Counted from the first letter of the stretch, positions 1 through 9,238 are shown. The stretch is DNA of 64,000 bases from Anaerolineae bacterium (GCA_019637615.1 JAHBVJ010000022.1:88015-152014); one strand, 5' to 3'. The notes: a model not told the origin generated them from the sequence alone. A program made the numbers and translations.

Positions 1-500
1 AGTTCCAGCGGGATCAACTGCTCGGCGGGCGCGTCGATCTGAAGCACGGCAAGATCATAATATTGATCTGCGCCGACGATCTTAGCCGTGTACGATAGGC
101 TGTTGGCAAGCACGACTTCGACTTCGTCCGCGTCTGCCACGACATGATTATTGGTGACGATGTGTCCCTGCGTGTCGATGATGAAGCCGGAACCAGTGCC
201 TTCGCTCGGCACAACACCATAGAAGCCGATGGACTGTGTGCGGCTGGTGATGTGTACGACGGACTGGCTGACGCGCTGGTAGAGGTTAATGACGACCTGA
301 TCCTTGGCCTCAACCTCACTGAATACCGAGTCGGGCAAGGGCGTCGGAGTCGGCTGCATGGGTTGCAAGCGCGTTTGACCATTCACCTGCATCTGCACCG
401 GCAGCAGCACAAACGCAAAGATCGCCGCCGCTCCTAATAGTCCTCCGGCGAAAAACACGATTAGCAAACGAACGACAGCCAACCAACGCGAGCGTAACAT
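1..500 (-). CDS. HtrA/DegP-like trypsin-family serine protease, 3' end outside window
   Basis: Reading leftward from ATG at 500, the first 166 residues are visible and the gene runs off the window edge. Residues about 10-33 form one hydrophobic anchor, followed by a short Thr/Pro linker (TPTPLP, about 51-56). The protease fold then begins, with GTGSGFIID (about 101-109), the catalytic-histidine motif TNNHVV (His about 119) and the catalytic-aspartate motif YDLAVLQI (Asp about 149). The GNSGGP serine motif and any PDZ domain lie outside. Family members are membrane-anchored periplasmic or cell-surface quality-control proteases. AGGTGA sits six bases upstream of the ATG. The gene is divergent from the DUF4342 gene at 668. 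Confidence 0.9.
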   Translation of the reverse strand, partial: MLRSRWLAVVRLLIVFFAGGLLGAAAIFAFVLLPVQMQVNGQTRLQPMQPTPTPLPDSVFSEVEAKDQVVINLYQRVSQSVVHITSRTQSIGFYGVVPSEGTGSGFIIDTQGHIVTNNHVVADADEVEVVLANSLSYTAKIVGADQYYDLAVLQIDAPAEQLIPLE

Positions 501-667
501 GTTGTCACCTTCATCCAGAAATTGAGAGCCGTTTTACCTAAAAAGGTTCACGATGTCATCACATTCACATAAACTAATTTTGCAACTCTCCATGGTATGA
601 TGCGTATACCAGTATAGTGAATCAAAAGTCCACTCATGGACACTCTACCGTCTAAGGAGAATCGACA

Positions 668-1000
668 ATGACTGATCAGAATACCCCACCCAAGGAAACT
701 TTCAAGACCTTCCAAGAAGAGTTCCAGACCACGGGCAACCAACTGTTGCAGCGCGTGCAAGAACTCATCGAAGCAGGCAACATTCGCCGCATCATCATCA
801 AGGATCAGCATAACAAGGTGCTGCTCGAAATGCCGCTGACCATTGGCGTGGTAGCGGGCGGCGTGCTGACGGCGTTCGCGCTGCCATTGGTCGCCATTGG
901 TGCGGTCGCGGCGCTGGTCGCTCAGGTCAAGATCGTTGTGGAGCGCTATGAAAATCCTGCTGATGCCGAGCGTGACCGCGAAGAGCGCCTAAAGCAATAA
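668..1000 (+). CDS. DUF4342 domain-containing small protein
   Basis: A 110-residue protein. Residues about 1-35 are hydrophilic and helical. A central segment (VLLEMPLTIGVVAGGVLTA) leads into a hydrophobic stretch at about 56-90, and the C-terminus is charged. The order NIRRIIIKD, then LLEMPLTIG, then a glycine/alanine-rich hydrophobic stretch is typical of DUF4342. The function of this family is not established. A strong ribosome site (AAGGAG, 654-659) precedes the ATG. The gene is probably monocistronic, divergent from the HtrA-like gene. Confidence 0.75.
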   Translation: MTDQNTPPKETFKTFQEEFQTTGNQLLQRVQELIEAGNIRRIIIKDQHNKVLLEMPLTIGVVAGGVLTAFALPLVAIGAVAALVAQVKIVVERYENPADAERDREERLKQ

Positions 1001-1091
1001 GCAGTTAGGGTTCTCCCTTCCTCAAGGTAGACGCGGCAACCCTCCCAACAATGTGGGGTATGGCTTGTGCGCAGCAGACCTATAATGATAG

Positions 1092-1119
1092 ACAGCCTCC
1101 TTCGCGTGAAGGGGGCTGT
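1092..1119 (+). terminator. hairpin downstream of DUF4342 gene
   Basis: Two 12-base arms (1092-1103 and 1108-1119) pair with a single G-T wobble around a GCGT loop. Only a weak T-rich stretch follows. It lies between the DUF4342 stop and the next ATG, so it may terminate the former or structure the leader of the latter. Confidence 0.5.
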
Positions 1120-1143
1120 TGCTTTGTCGATAGAGGATTTACC

Positions 1144-1458
1144 ATGTTCAGCAGCGATCTGGCTCCTACCAAGCAGAAACATCAGATGCCATGTCCGGTG
1201 TGCGGTTCCCAAGATTATGATTGGGGCTATATGTACGGGACGGGCTACCAATCTGGCGAGCAATTCAGCATGTGGCGGATGAAACGCAGTGTGCAAGTGA
1301 TGAAGGTGCGCCGCTGCAAAGTATGCGATAATGTGCAGCAATTCTTTGACGAAGAGGCATCCAAGAACGTAACGCGCACGACGTGGCTGGTCGTAGGCAT
1401 CGCCTTGCTGTTTGTGGTTCTGGGTATCTTGGTGCCGCTCGTCCTCATCCCGATGTAG
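1144..1458 (+). CDS. zinc-ribbon membrane protein, hypothetical
   Basis: A 104-residue protein. It has a four-cysteine zinc ribbon (CPVC at about residue 16 and CKVC about 45 residues later) and one C-terminal membrane helix (WLVVGIALLFVVLGILVPL). The ATG at 1144 is preferred because AGAGGA precedes it and the zinc ribbon then starts near the N-terminus. An in-frame ATG at 1051 lies before the hairpin at 1092-1119 and would add an unlikely Cys-containing leader. No function can be assigned. The methyltransferase gene follows after about 20 bp. Confidence 0.65.
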   Translation: MFSSDLAPTKQKHQMPCPVCGSQDYDWGYMYGTGYQSGEQFSMWRMKRSVQVMKVRRCKVCDNVQQFFDEEASKNVTRTTWLVVGIALLFVVLGILVPLVLIPM

Positions 1459-1477
1459 TCAGAATTGCAGCGCCTTC

Positions 1478-2632
1478 ATGACGGTTTCGATCATCCGGCA
1501 GACCATTGGCAGCCCACGTGCCACGCAATTCTTCTTCAACCGCGTCGCCCCGTTGTACCGCTGGCTGACCAACAACCCGATGTGGGTGGGCAGTTTGCAG
1601 GAGATGGCGCGGCATTTTCCGCCTAGCCAAGCGCAATTGACACTACTGGACGTGGGTTGCGGGCACGGGAATTCGTCGCGAAAGTTTCTTCAACTGCGGC
1701 AGGATGCGCGCGTGATCGGGGTGGACTTCGCGGCGAATATGCTGACGATGGCGCACAGGATGACGGCTGAAACGCCAATGGACGTTCAAAAGCGGGTGCG
1801 GTGGCTGCAAGCGGATACGGTGCGGCTGCCGCTGCCCGATTCGAGCGTGGACGCGGTGACGGGGCACAGCGTGTATTACATGCTCGGTGATCGCGAGGGA
1901 TTCTTGCGGGAGGCACTGCGGGTACTGCGTCCGGGCGGGCGACTGATCCTGCTCGATCCGGCGGCGCGGCGATTCCCCATCGATGTGATGCGTACCCAGT
2001 ACAGCTTGCGGGTGAAGATGGCGGTGATGTCGTGGCACGCCGTGAGTCGGGTGCATCAGCGGTACACGCTGGAGCAGATGGCGGCGCGGTTGACGGCGGC
2101 GGGATTCGCGCGGGTGCTGGCGGAAGCGGCAGTAGAAGGCTACGGAATCTTGAGTCGGGGCGAGAAACCCTATGCGGATGGGCTGTCTACCCTTGAGCGC
2201 GTGAGCCAAGTGGCTACGGCGGATGGCGGCGACTTACAAGTGATCGAGGCTGCGCGGTTGGCGGTGGTGGCGAAGGGGCGCAATCTGTTTTTGCTGGTGC
2301 GACAGACCCCGAACAAGCCCGCGTGGAGTATCCAGCCGGGTGAGGTGATCCGCTGGGAAGCCGCGATGATGGAGGAGCAGCCAACACAGCATTATCTGCT
2401 GGCGTTTTCGTCGCTGCCCAAAGCGGTTGAATTTATGCAAGCGGCGGTCAAGGCGAATGTGCTGGTGGGAATCAATAAGGTCGCCAAGTTCGATAAGGCC
2501 GTCGCGCCCACATGGGAGAGTCCCGCGCTGCTCAATCCGCCATTTGGTGCGCTGCAAGCCTCGGAACGCTTCCGGTTCAGCAAGTATATGCTGGTGGTCG
2601 ATCCTGCTAGCGCGGTGACGGGCGAAGAATAG
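1478..2632 (+). CDS. class I SAM-dependent methyltransferase
   Basis: A protein of about 384 residues. The Rossmann methyltransferase domain shows motif I LDVGCGHG (57-64), acidic VDF at the end of strand 2 (82-84) and the motif VLRPGGRLILLDP, as in Methyltransf_11 proteins. About 130 residues after the domain are not recognised and may form a substrate or partner domain. The ATG at 1478 is chosen because the sequence before it overlaps the upstream gene and does not look coding; no clear ribosome site is visible. The substrate cannot be inferred. The gene is convergent with the gene at 2673-3188. Confidence 0.85.
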   Translation: MTVSIIRQTIGSPRATQFFFNRVAPLYRWLTNNPMWVGSLQEMARHFPPSQAQLTLLDVGCGHGNSSRKFLQLRQDARVIGVDFAANMLTMAHRMTAETPMDVQKRVRWLQADTVRLPLPDSSVDAVTGHSVYYMLGDREGFLREALRVLRPGGRLILLDPAARRFPIDVMRTQYSLRVKMAVMSWHAVSRVHQRYTLEQMAARLTAAGFARVLAEAAVEGYGILSRGEKPYADGLSTLERVSQVATADGGDLQVIEAARLAVVAKGRNLFLLVRQTPNKPAWSIQPGEVIRWEAAMMEEQPTQHYLLAFSSLPKAVEFMQAAVKANVLVGINKVAKFDKAVAPTWESPALLNPPFGALQASERFRFSKYMLVVDPASAVTGEE

Positions 2633-2672
2633 CCCCGACACCGTTGATGGTCAAAATGGAATTGAGAGTAAG

Positions 2673-3188
2673 CTATTGTTGCTTAACTCTCAGTGTAATC
2701 ACACCTCTAGGAGATGGGACTATATTGATCACACAATGCACTTCTAGCTCGGACAAATATGCCTCTGCTAATGACGATGCACTGATGGCACCGATAAATT
2801 CAGCGGCATGGTCTGTGTTCAGCGGAAACCATTCGCCAACATATGTAAGGGATTCGGGTGAATGTGGCTCAAGAAGCACATAACCAACAACTGAATCCCT
2901 CCACAAAACGTCTGTGAACACCCTTCCGAGGTTTTCTTGCTCAATAATATAGGTTGCTCTTTCGATAGCAGGTACCAGCGAGGCTTGAAAATCCTCTATA
3001 GATGTATAGACCCCATCAGCCGTTACAGCAACCTCTTTAGCTTCGATAAGCGAAAGACCGAATATTTTCCGCAGGATAATTATGGACTCAATCAAATTAA
3101 GCCTATCTGATCGTGATGCGAGAAAAACAGATCTGGCTGATGCACCGGATGCTGCTAGTGACTGGTATTTACTTAAGTCGCCACGCAT
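2673..3188 (-). CDS. hypothetical protein with ribosomal L7/L12 C-terminal-like segment
   Basis: A 171-residue soluble protein. Residues about 28-58 (ending GLSLIEAKEVAV) resemble the helix of the L7/L12 C-terminal domain, whose signature is a KxIRxxTGLGLxEAKxLV-type pattern. The rest is not recognised. The base composition looks more AT-rich than the neighbours, which could mean acquisition or relaxed selection. It is convergent with the methyltransferase and divergent from nuoJ. No function is claimed. Confidence 0.6.
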   Translation of the reverse strand: MRGDLSKYQSLAASGASARSVFLASRSDRLNLIESIIILRKIFGLSLIEAKEVAVTADGVYTSIEDFQASLVPAIERATYIIEQENLGRVFTDVLWRDSVVGYVLLEPHSPESLTYVGEWFPLNTDHAAEFIGAISASSLAEAYLSELEVHCVINIVPSPRGVITLRVKQQ

Positions 3189-3325
3189 TGCGCTTTACCT
3201 TCTAGAGAGTGCTCATATCATCTTCGGGAAACGAAAACCTATTAGCTAGAACGATACCACTTTTGTCTTTCCAAAGTATGCTCATTTACTGCATATTCGG
3301 GTAGGTACCACTCTACAGTGTCGTT

Positions 3326-3350
3326 GGAGGCGGATGCCTCCCCATTTTTT
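3326..3350 (+). terminator. intrinsic terminator upstream of nuoJ
   Basis: A perfect GGAGGC/GCCTCC stem around GGAT is followed by CCATTTTTT. It lies about 80 bp before nuoJ on the same strand. No plus-strand gene ends nearby, so it either stops antisense read-through from the methyltransferase or acts in the nuo leader. Confidence 0.65.
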
Positions 3351-3427
3351 GGCACAACTTGCCGATTGAGATAAACTGAACAAAGTCTCCTAACCGAATC
3401 CTAATTTTGCAGGACGGACTTCGACTC

Positions 3428-4735
3428 ATGTCGGCTGAATTGATACTGTTCATCTTAGTGGCTACCGTCGCCATCGTTTCGGCAGCCTTCATGCTCATCA
3501 GCCGGAACGCCGTTCACAGTGCTTTGTTCCTCGTCTTGAACTTCTTGTGTGTGGCGTTCTTTTACCTGATGCTGGACGCGCCCTTCTTGGCGGCAATCCA
3601 GATCACGGTATATGCAGGCGCGATCATGGTGCTCTTCATGTTCGTGATCATGCTACTCGGCGCAGATAAGCTTGGTGGCCCCGCCGGAAAATATAGCTGG
3701 ATGGCTCCGATCGCGGTCGGGATCACGACGATCCTGCTGATCATCGCCTTCATCGCGGTGACGAACAGCAGCATCGGATTGCTCAAGCCAGTCGCCAAAG
3801 CGCCCGAAGTTGGCGTTTTGCACACTGTGCCCGGCGCACCCAACGTCGATGTTTATCTGGACGAAACGCCGCTTGAGAAGAACGTGGCGTTTGGCGAACA
3901 CAACGCCTTCGTGGAAGCCCAAGCGGGCGAACATACCTTGGTGATTTTCCCCTCCTGCACCGAGGCTGACTCCGCCAACTGCGCTGACCCGATCACCAGC
4001 GGCGCAGCTCCTCTGTACGCTCAACCCGTCACGCTAGACGCGGAAAAGCAATACGAATTGGTTGTCGCGGGCACCCCAGCGGCTTTGCAAGTGATCAATG
4101 TTCCGGTTGATCTGTCGCAGGTGGCGAACGACGATACGCTGCGCGTGACGTTTGTGAACGCACTGCCCGGTGAGGATGTGACGGTGCAGCAGTTCCTGCC
4201 GCCCAGCCCGAACAGCAACGACGAACTCCGTCAAGGCTACGGCGTGAGCGAGTTGGAACCAACGCTAGGCTATGGCGCGGTATCCACCACGCGCGAACTG
4301 GTGAAGGGAATCACCACGTTTGCTTTTAGTCGTGGCGATACACGGTTGTTTACCCTACGCGATGTCGCGCTGAAGGCCAAGACGCACGAATTGATCGTAT
4401 TAGCGCCAGAGTCTGCCGCCGAAGGTGAGACGAGCCGCGTGACCGCTGTCCGGTTCACCGATCCGCCGCTGCGCACTGCCGAGTCGTATGGCAGCCCTCA
4501 AGCGGTTGGCCTGTCGATGTTGAGCACTTTCGTGCTGCCGTTCGAACTGGTGTCGCTGCTGCTATTGGTAGCGCTGATCGGCGCGGTGATTATGACGCGC
4601 GAAGACGTGATCAAGCGCGTGCGTGAGCGCATCGTGGTCAGTCCGGCGATCCGTCACATCAATCGCAATCTCGCAGCACAGCAGCCGAGTGTCGCGCAAA
4701 GCACTGAGCATCCTAGCGAAGCCTCGGCAGACTAG
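3428..4735 (+). CDS. nuoJ: NADH-quinone oxidoreductase subunit J with large inserted DUF4397-like region
   Basis: Membrane-arm subunit of complex I. The first about 115 residues carry the usual NuoJ helices, including VLNFLCVAFFYLML and the strongly conserved ITVYAGAIMVLFMFVIML. The last helix (FVLPFELVSLLLLVALIGAVIM) is also canonical. Between helices four and five, residues about 124-340 form a large soluble insert. It begins VGVLHTVPGAPNVDVYLD and continues with NVAFGEHNAFVEAQAGEHTL, the pattern of DUF4397 domains. A second, weaker copy starts near LRVTFVNALPGEDV. The protein is 435 residues, against about 180 for E. coli NuoJ. The ATG at 3428 is the start nearest the first helix. First gene of the nuoJKLMN operon. 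Confidence 0.9.
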   Translation: MSAELILFILVATVAIVSAAFMLISRNAVHSALFLVLNFLCVAFFYLMLDAPFLAAIQITVYAGAIMVLFMFVIMLLGADKLGGPAGKYSWMAPIAVGITTILLIIAFIAVTNSSIGLLKPVAKAPEVGVLHTVPGAPNVDVYLDETPLEKNVAFGEHNAFVEAQAGEHTLVIFPSCTEADSANCADPITSGAAPLYAQPVTLDAEKQYELVVAGTPAALQVINVPVDLSQVANDDTLRVTFVNALPGEDVTVQQFLPPSPNSNDELRQGYGVSELEPTLGYGAVSTTRELVKGITTFAFSRGDTRLFTLRDVALKAKTHELIVLAPESAAEGETSRVTAVRFTDPPLRTAESYGSPQAVGLSMLSTFVLPFELVSLLLLVALIGAVIMTREDVIKRVRERIVVSPAIRHINRNLAAQQPSVAQSTEHPSEASAD

Positions 4736-4758
4736 CTGCCACAGGAGTTATGTAACAA

Positions 4759-5073
4759 ATGCAACCTGTATCCGTCCCGGTTGAGAATTTCGTCCTGTTG
4801 AGCGCGGTTCTGTTCATCATGGGCGTGCTTGGCGTGCTCGTGCGTCGCAACGCGATCATGATCTTTATGTCGGTCGAGTTGATGCTGAATTCCGCGAACC
4901 TTGCGCTGGTGGCATTCGCGCGGCAGTGGGGCGACGTTGGTGGGCAGTTGATGGTGTTCTTCGTGATCACCGTCGCCGCTGCTGAAGTCGCCATCGGTCT
5001 GGCGCTGATCGTCGCGATCTTCAAGACCAAGCACTCTACTGACATCGATGAACTGAATACGATGCAAGGCTAA
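4759..5073 (+). CDS. nuoK: NADH-quinone oxidoreductase subunit K
   Basis: A 104-residue three-helix complex I subunit of normal length. The conserved membrane glutamates are visible in FMSVELMLNSANL and in VAAAEVAIGLALIVAIF; in the family these form part of the hydrophilic proton path. AGGAG precedes the ATG, and the gene lies 23 bp after nuoJ and about 40 bp before nuoL. Confidence 0.97.
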   Translation: MQPVSVPVENFVLLSAVLFIMGVLGVLVRRNAIMIFMSVELMLNSANLALVAFARQWGDVGGQLMVFFVITVAAAEVAIGLALIVAIFKTKHSTDIDELNTMQG

Positions 5074-5115
5074 TGCCGACGAAGGGAAAATACGTCCTGT
5101 AAGGGAACTCGCACT

Positions 5116-7542
5116 ATGGAACAAATGCAAAATTACGCATCACTCGTTCCCCTGATGATCTTCATCCCCTTTGCCGGGATGTTGCTGAACTTATTCGCGG
5201 GGAAGTACATGAGCGAGCGCATGATCGGCACGGTGGCGGCGGGGGCAGCCGGGTTAGCCTTCACCGTGGCGTTGATCATGACGATAGCCAGCATTCAATT
5301 TGGCTTTCATGCCGTGATCATCGACCCGCCCATCTTCCGCGATTGGATCAGCATCCCATCGGCGGGGGTGTACATCCCGTGGCAGCAGCGCGTCGATACG
5401 TTGAGCTTGACGATGATGCTGGTCGTGACGGGCGTCGGTACGCTGATCCATATCTACGCCATCGGGTACATGCATGGTGATGAGCGCTTCCAGCGCTTTT
5501 TTGTGTACCTCAACATGTTCTTGGCCTTCATGCTGATCCTCGTGACGGGCAACAATTTCTTGATGCTGTTCGTCGGGTGGGAAGGCGTGGGCTTGGCTTC
5601 GTTCACGCTGATCGGCTTCTGGTTCGATAAAAAGAAGGGTGTTGGCTGGAAGAACAGCGACGCCGCCCGTAAAGCCTTTATCGTCAACCGTGTGGGCGAC
5701 TTCGGGTTGATGACGGCAATTTTCTTGATTTTCTGGACATTTGGCACGCTCGATTTTTACAAGCCCGGTGAAATCGCGGTTGTCCACGCGGAACACGCGA
5801 CCACCGAAGAGCACGCGCCAGCCGAGGGCGAAACCCCTGCTACTGGTACAGACGAGCATCCTGCCGAAGCGACGCCAGAAGCAACCCCGGCGGAGCATTC
5901 GAGCATTTCCCGCACCAGTTTCGTGATCACCGAACCGAGTATGAAAGTCGAAGAAGGCGAAACGACGACGGCGATTGGTGTGTTCGGGCAAGCGCAAAAA
6001 TGGCTGGATGAGGGCGGGCATGTGGTCAAGTTCGGGACGGTGGAAGTGCCGTTCCAGACCGTACTGACGCTCATTTGCTTGTTCTTGCTGCTCGGCGCGG
6101 CGGGTAAATCCGCACAGATTCCGTTGTTCGTGTGGCTACCGGACGCGATGGCTGGCCCGACGCCAGTATCCGCGCTCATCCACGCCGCTACGATGGTGAC
6201 GGCTGGTATTTACCTGATCACGCGATCCAACGTGTTTTACTCAAACGCGCCGTTGGCCTCGGCGGTAGTGACGATCATCGGTGCCTCGACGGCGCTGATG
6301 GCCGGTTTTGTCGCCGTCGGTCAGTGGGATATCAAGCGCGTGCTGGCGTATTCAACTGTCAGCCAGCTAGGGTTCATGATCGCGGCGGTAGGCTTGGGCG
6401 GTTACGCGGCTGGCATGTTCCACCTCGTGACGCACGCCTTCTTCAAAGCCTGTTTGTTCCTCGGCTCCGGCTCGGTGATCCACGCGATGGAGCATGGTGA
6501 GCATCACGCGCATGAACATGCCGAAGGGCACGGCGATGGTGACGAGCACGAGGAACACCACGAAGAAGAATTCGACCCGCAAGACATGCGCAACATGGGC
6601 GGTCTCGCTAAGAAGATGCCGATCACGTATTGGACGTATCTGCTCTCGACGCTGGCGCTGGCTGGTATTTTCCCGTTCGCTGGCTTCTGGTCGAAGGACG
6701 AAATCCTCGGCAAGGCGTTCACCGAAGGCTTCGTCAACGGCAAGATCGAAGGCTATCTGGCGCTGGTGCTGCTGATCGTGTCAGCGGGCTTCACGGCCTT
6801 CTACATGTGGCGTCAGATCAAGCTGGTGTTCCACGGGACACCGCGTTCTGAAGCTGCCGTCCATGCACCGGAAAACCCGCAGGTGATGACGATCCCGCTG
6901 GTGGTGCTGGCCTTCCTCGCGGTATTCGGCGGACTGCTGAACCTGCCTGAAGTGTTGGCTGGAACGGGGCTGCCCGTTGACCGCCTGACCTTCTGGTTGG
7001 AACAAAGCGTGCAATTCGCGCGTCCGGGCATCTTCTACCTCGGTCTGGCGATTTTTGCGCTGCTGATCGCGCTGGTAGCGATTTTCGCTGCTGATCGTCT
7101 GTACGGTGTGTCCAAGCCCGTGACGGCAAAGGGTCGTGACCGCTTGCAGGTCAACCCATCGACGCGGGAACTGTTCCGGCTGGCAAATGCCAAACTGTAT
7201 TGGGACGAGTTCTATTTCGCCGTGATCGTGTACCCGTTCCAACGGGCGTCCAAGTTCCTCGCCAACAAGATCGACTGGGAACTATGGCACGACGGCTTCC
7301 ACAACACCATCATCCGCGACAACTTCAACCGCATCTCGCAGTTCCTCGCGAATCCGGTTGATCGCGGCGGCGTGGATGCCTTCTTCTTGCAGTGGGGCAA
7401 GCTGGTCAACTGGATCGGTGCCCGGCTGCGGACTTTGCAGACTGGTTATGTACGTACTTACGCCTTCACGATGCTGCTAGGCGTGTTGCTCATCTTGATC
7501 CTGATCCTGCTGCCGTTGTTCCGCCAACTAGCAGGTCAATAA
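5116..7542 (+). CDS. nuoL: NADH-quinone oxidoreductase subunit L, with two extra loops
   Basis: Antiporter-like proton-pumping subunit of complex I. Core motifs include LFVGWEGVGLASFTLIGFW and QIPLFVWLPDAMAGPTPVSA. The protein is 808 residues, against about 610 in E. coli. The excess is partly two hydrophilic loops. One at about 218-300 is rich in Glu, Ala, Thr and Pro. The other, at about 457-485, has at least ten His among Glu and Asp (HGEHHAHEHAEGHGDGDEHE) and precedes the conserved DMRNMGGL. The C-terminal lateral-helix region is present. Operon neighbours are nuoK and nuoM. Confidence 0.95.
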   Translation: MEQMQNYASLVPLMIFIPFAGMLLNLFAGKYMSERMIGTVAAGAAGLAFTVALIMTIASIQFGFHAVIIDPPIFRDWISIPSAGVYIPWQQRVDTLSLTMMLVVTGVGTLIHIYAIGYMHGDERFQRFFVYLNMFLAFMLILVTGNNFLMLFVGWEGVGLASFTLIGFWFDKKKGVGWKNSDAARKAFIVNRVGDFGLMTAIFLIFWTFGTLDFYKPGEIAVVHAEHATTEEHAPAEGETPATGTDEHPAEATPEATPAEHSSISRTSFVITEPSMKVEEGETTTAIGVFGQAQKWLDEGGHVVKFGTVEVPFQTVLTLICLFLLLGAAGKSAQIPLFVWLPDAMAGPTPVSALIHAATMVTAGIYLITRSNVFYSNAPLASAVVTIIGASTALMAGFVAVGQWDIKRVLAYSTVSQLGFMIAAVGLGGYAAGMFHLVTHAFFKACLFLGSGSVIHAMEHGEHHAHEHAEGHGDGDEHEEHHEEEFDPQDMRNMGGLAKKMPITYWTYLLSTLALAGIFPFAGFWSKDEILGKAFTEGFVNGKIEGYLALVLLIVSAGFTAFYMWRQIKLVFHGTPRSEAAVHAPENPQVMTIPLVVLAFLAVFGGLLNLPEVLAGTGLPVDRLTFWLEQSVQFARPGIFYLGLAIFALLIALVAIFAADRLYGVSKPVTAKGRDRLQVNPSTRELFRLANAKLYWDEFYFAVIVYPFQRASKFLANKIDWELWHDGFHNTIIRDNFNRISQFLANPVDRGGVDAFFLQWGKLVNWIGARLRTLQTGYVRTYAFTMLLGVLLILILILLPLFRQLAGQ

Positions 7543-7561
7543 GTGGGGGTTCGTGTAGACG

Positions 7562-9226
7562 ATGGAAAATAACTTTTGGGCTACTGCTGTTCTTTTCACG
7601 CCGCTCATCGGCCTGATCCCGCTGTTGTTCCTGACACGCGGGCGTGAGGAACGGATCAAGTGGATCGCGCTGGCATTTACGCTGCTGACCGCAGGCGTAA
7701 CGCTGATCATGCTGGTTCAGTTCGACCCGAATAACGCGGGTATGCAGTTCGTGCATTATCAAGAATGGTTCAAGGTCGCCAATTTCCCGATTAGTTATCA
7801 TGTCGGGGTGGATGGCTTGTCGATCTGGTTGATCGTACTGACTGCGTTCATCATGCCGCTGGCGGTGCTGTTCTCGCTGACGCACGTCAAAGATCGGCAG
7901 CGGCTGTACTACAGCTTCATGCTGATCCTCGAATTCGCGATGATCGGCGTGTTCATGGCGCAAGACCTGTTCCTCTTTTACATCTTCTGGGAAGTCAGCC
8001 TCGTGCCGATGTACTTCCTCGTCGGTATCTGGGGATCGGAACAGCGCATTTACGCTGCCGTCAAGTTCTTCCTGTACACGATGACTGGCTCGATCCTGAT
8101 GCTACTGGCGATCCTGTGGCTGGGTACCAACCTCGGCACCTTCAACGTGACCGAGATCATCTCCCGCGTTGGCGAAGTCGCCAAGACCGGCAAGTCGATC
8201 TTCCCGGACTCGACCACTGAAGCGCTGCTGTTCCTCGGTTTCTTCATCGCGTTCGCGATCAAGGTGCCTATTTGGCCCTTCCACTCGTGGTTGCCGGATG
8301 CCCACGTGCAAGCGCCGACGGCTGGTTCGGTAATTCTGGCGGGCGTGATGCTGAAGCTCGGTACTTACGGCCTCGTGCGCTTCTGCCTCGGCTTCTTCCC
8401 GCAAGCCTCCGTGAACGCCGCGCCCATCATCGCGATTCTGGCGGTGATCGGCATCATCTACGGCGCGTGGGTGAGCTACGCGCAAACCGACGTGAAAAAA
8501 CTGGTCGCGTATTCTTCGATCAGCCACCTTGGTTTCGTGGTGCTCGGCATCTTCGCGCTGAACGCGGCTGGCATCAGTGGCGCGACCTTGCAAATGGTCA
8601 ATCACGGCATCAGCACGGGCGGCTTGTTCTTGCTCGTCGGTATGCTGTATGAGCGCCGTCACACCAAGGCGATCGATGCCTTCGGTGGCGTGTGGAAGTT
8701 GATGCCCGTGTTCAGCGGTCTGTCGCTGATCATCACCTTCTCTAGCATGGGTTTGCCCGGTTTGAACGGCTTCGTGGGCGAGTTCTCGATCCTGCTCGGA
8801 TCGTTCGGTTCCTCGACGACGGGCTGGTTCCTGACCGCGCTGGCGACGACGGGCGTGATCCTCGCCGCTGTGTACCTGCTGTTCATGTGGAACAAGGTAT
8901 TCATGGGTGAGCCGAAGGTGGCGACGGCGGATGCGCATGGCGACGCTCACGGTGACGCGCATGGTCATGATGATCATGGCGCTCACGAGGATGCGCACGC
9001 TGCGAACCCGTACACGCCGCTGACGTGGAACGAAGGTACCGCGCTGGCTGTGGTCGTAATTGCGGCGCTGATCGTGGGTCTGTTCTCTGCGCCGTTCTTC
9101 CGCTACATGGATGCGTCCTCAGCGGCGTATGCGGAACATGTCGGGCCGTATATCACGAACTCGACTACCGCTGCGACGACCAGCACATCGCAGCAAATCA
9201 CAGTGCCAGAGACAGCAGCGAAGTAA
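7562..9226 (+). CDS. nuoM: NADH-quinone oxidoreductase subunit M, with His-rich loop
   Basis: A 554-residue antiporter-like complex I subunit. Family motifs are FWEVSLVPMYFLVGIWG, the pump-site segment IWPFHSWLPDAHVQAPT and VAYSSISHLGFVVLG. A loop near residues 454-482 contains repeated HGDAH and HDDHGAHEDAH groups just before the last helix. Similar His-rich acidic sequence occurs in NuoL, so the two may share a metal-binding or purely surface role. It starts 19 bp after nuoL. Confidence 0.96.
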   Translation: MENNFWATAVLFTPLIGLIPLLFLTRGREERIKWIALAFTLLTAGVTLIMLVQFDPNNAGMQFVHYQEWFKVANFPISYHVGVDGLSIWLIVLTAFIMPLAVLFSLTHVKDRQRLYYSFMLILEFAMIGVFMAQDLFLFYIFWEVSLVPMYFLVGIWGSEQRIYAAVKFFLYTMTGSILMLLAILWLGTNLGTFNVTEIISRVGEVAKTGKSIFPDSTTEALLFLGFFIAFAIKVPIWPFHSWLPDAHVQAPTAGSVILAGVMLKLGTYGLVRFCLGFFPQASVNAAPIIAILAVIGIIYGAWVSYAQTDVKKLVAYSSISHLGFVVLGIFALNAAGISGATLQMVNHGISTGGLFLLVGMLYERRHTKAIDAFGGVWKLMPVFSGLSLIITFSSMGLPGLNGFVGEFSILLGSFGSSTTGWFLTALATTGVILAAVYLLFMWNKVFMGEPKVATADAHGDAHGDAHGHDDHGAHEDAHAANPYTPLTWNEGTALAVVVIAALIVGLFSAPFFRYMDASSAAYAEHVGPYITNSTTAATTSTSQQITVPETAAK

Positions 9227-9238
9227 GCCTCACCCCTA

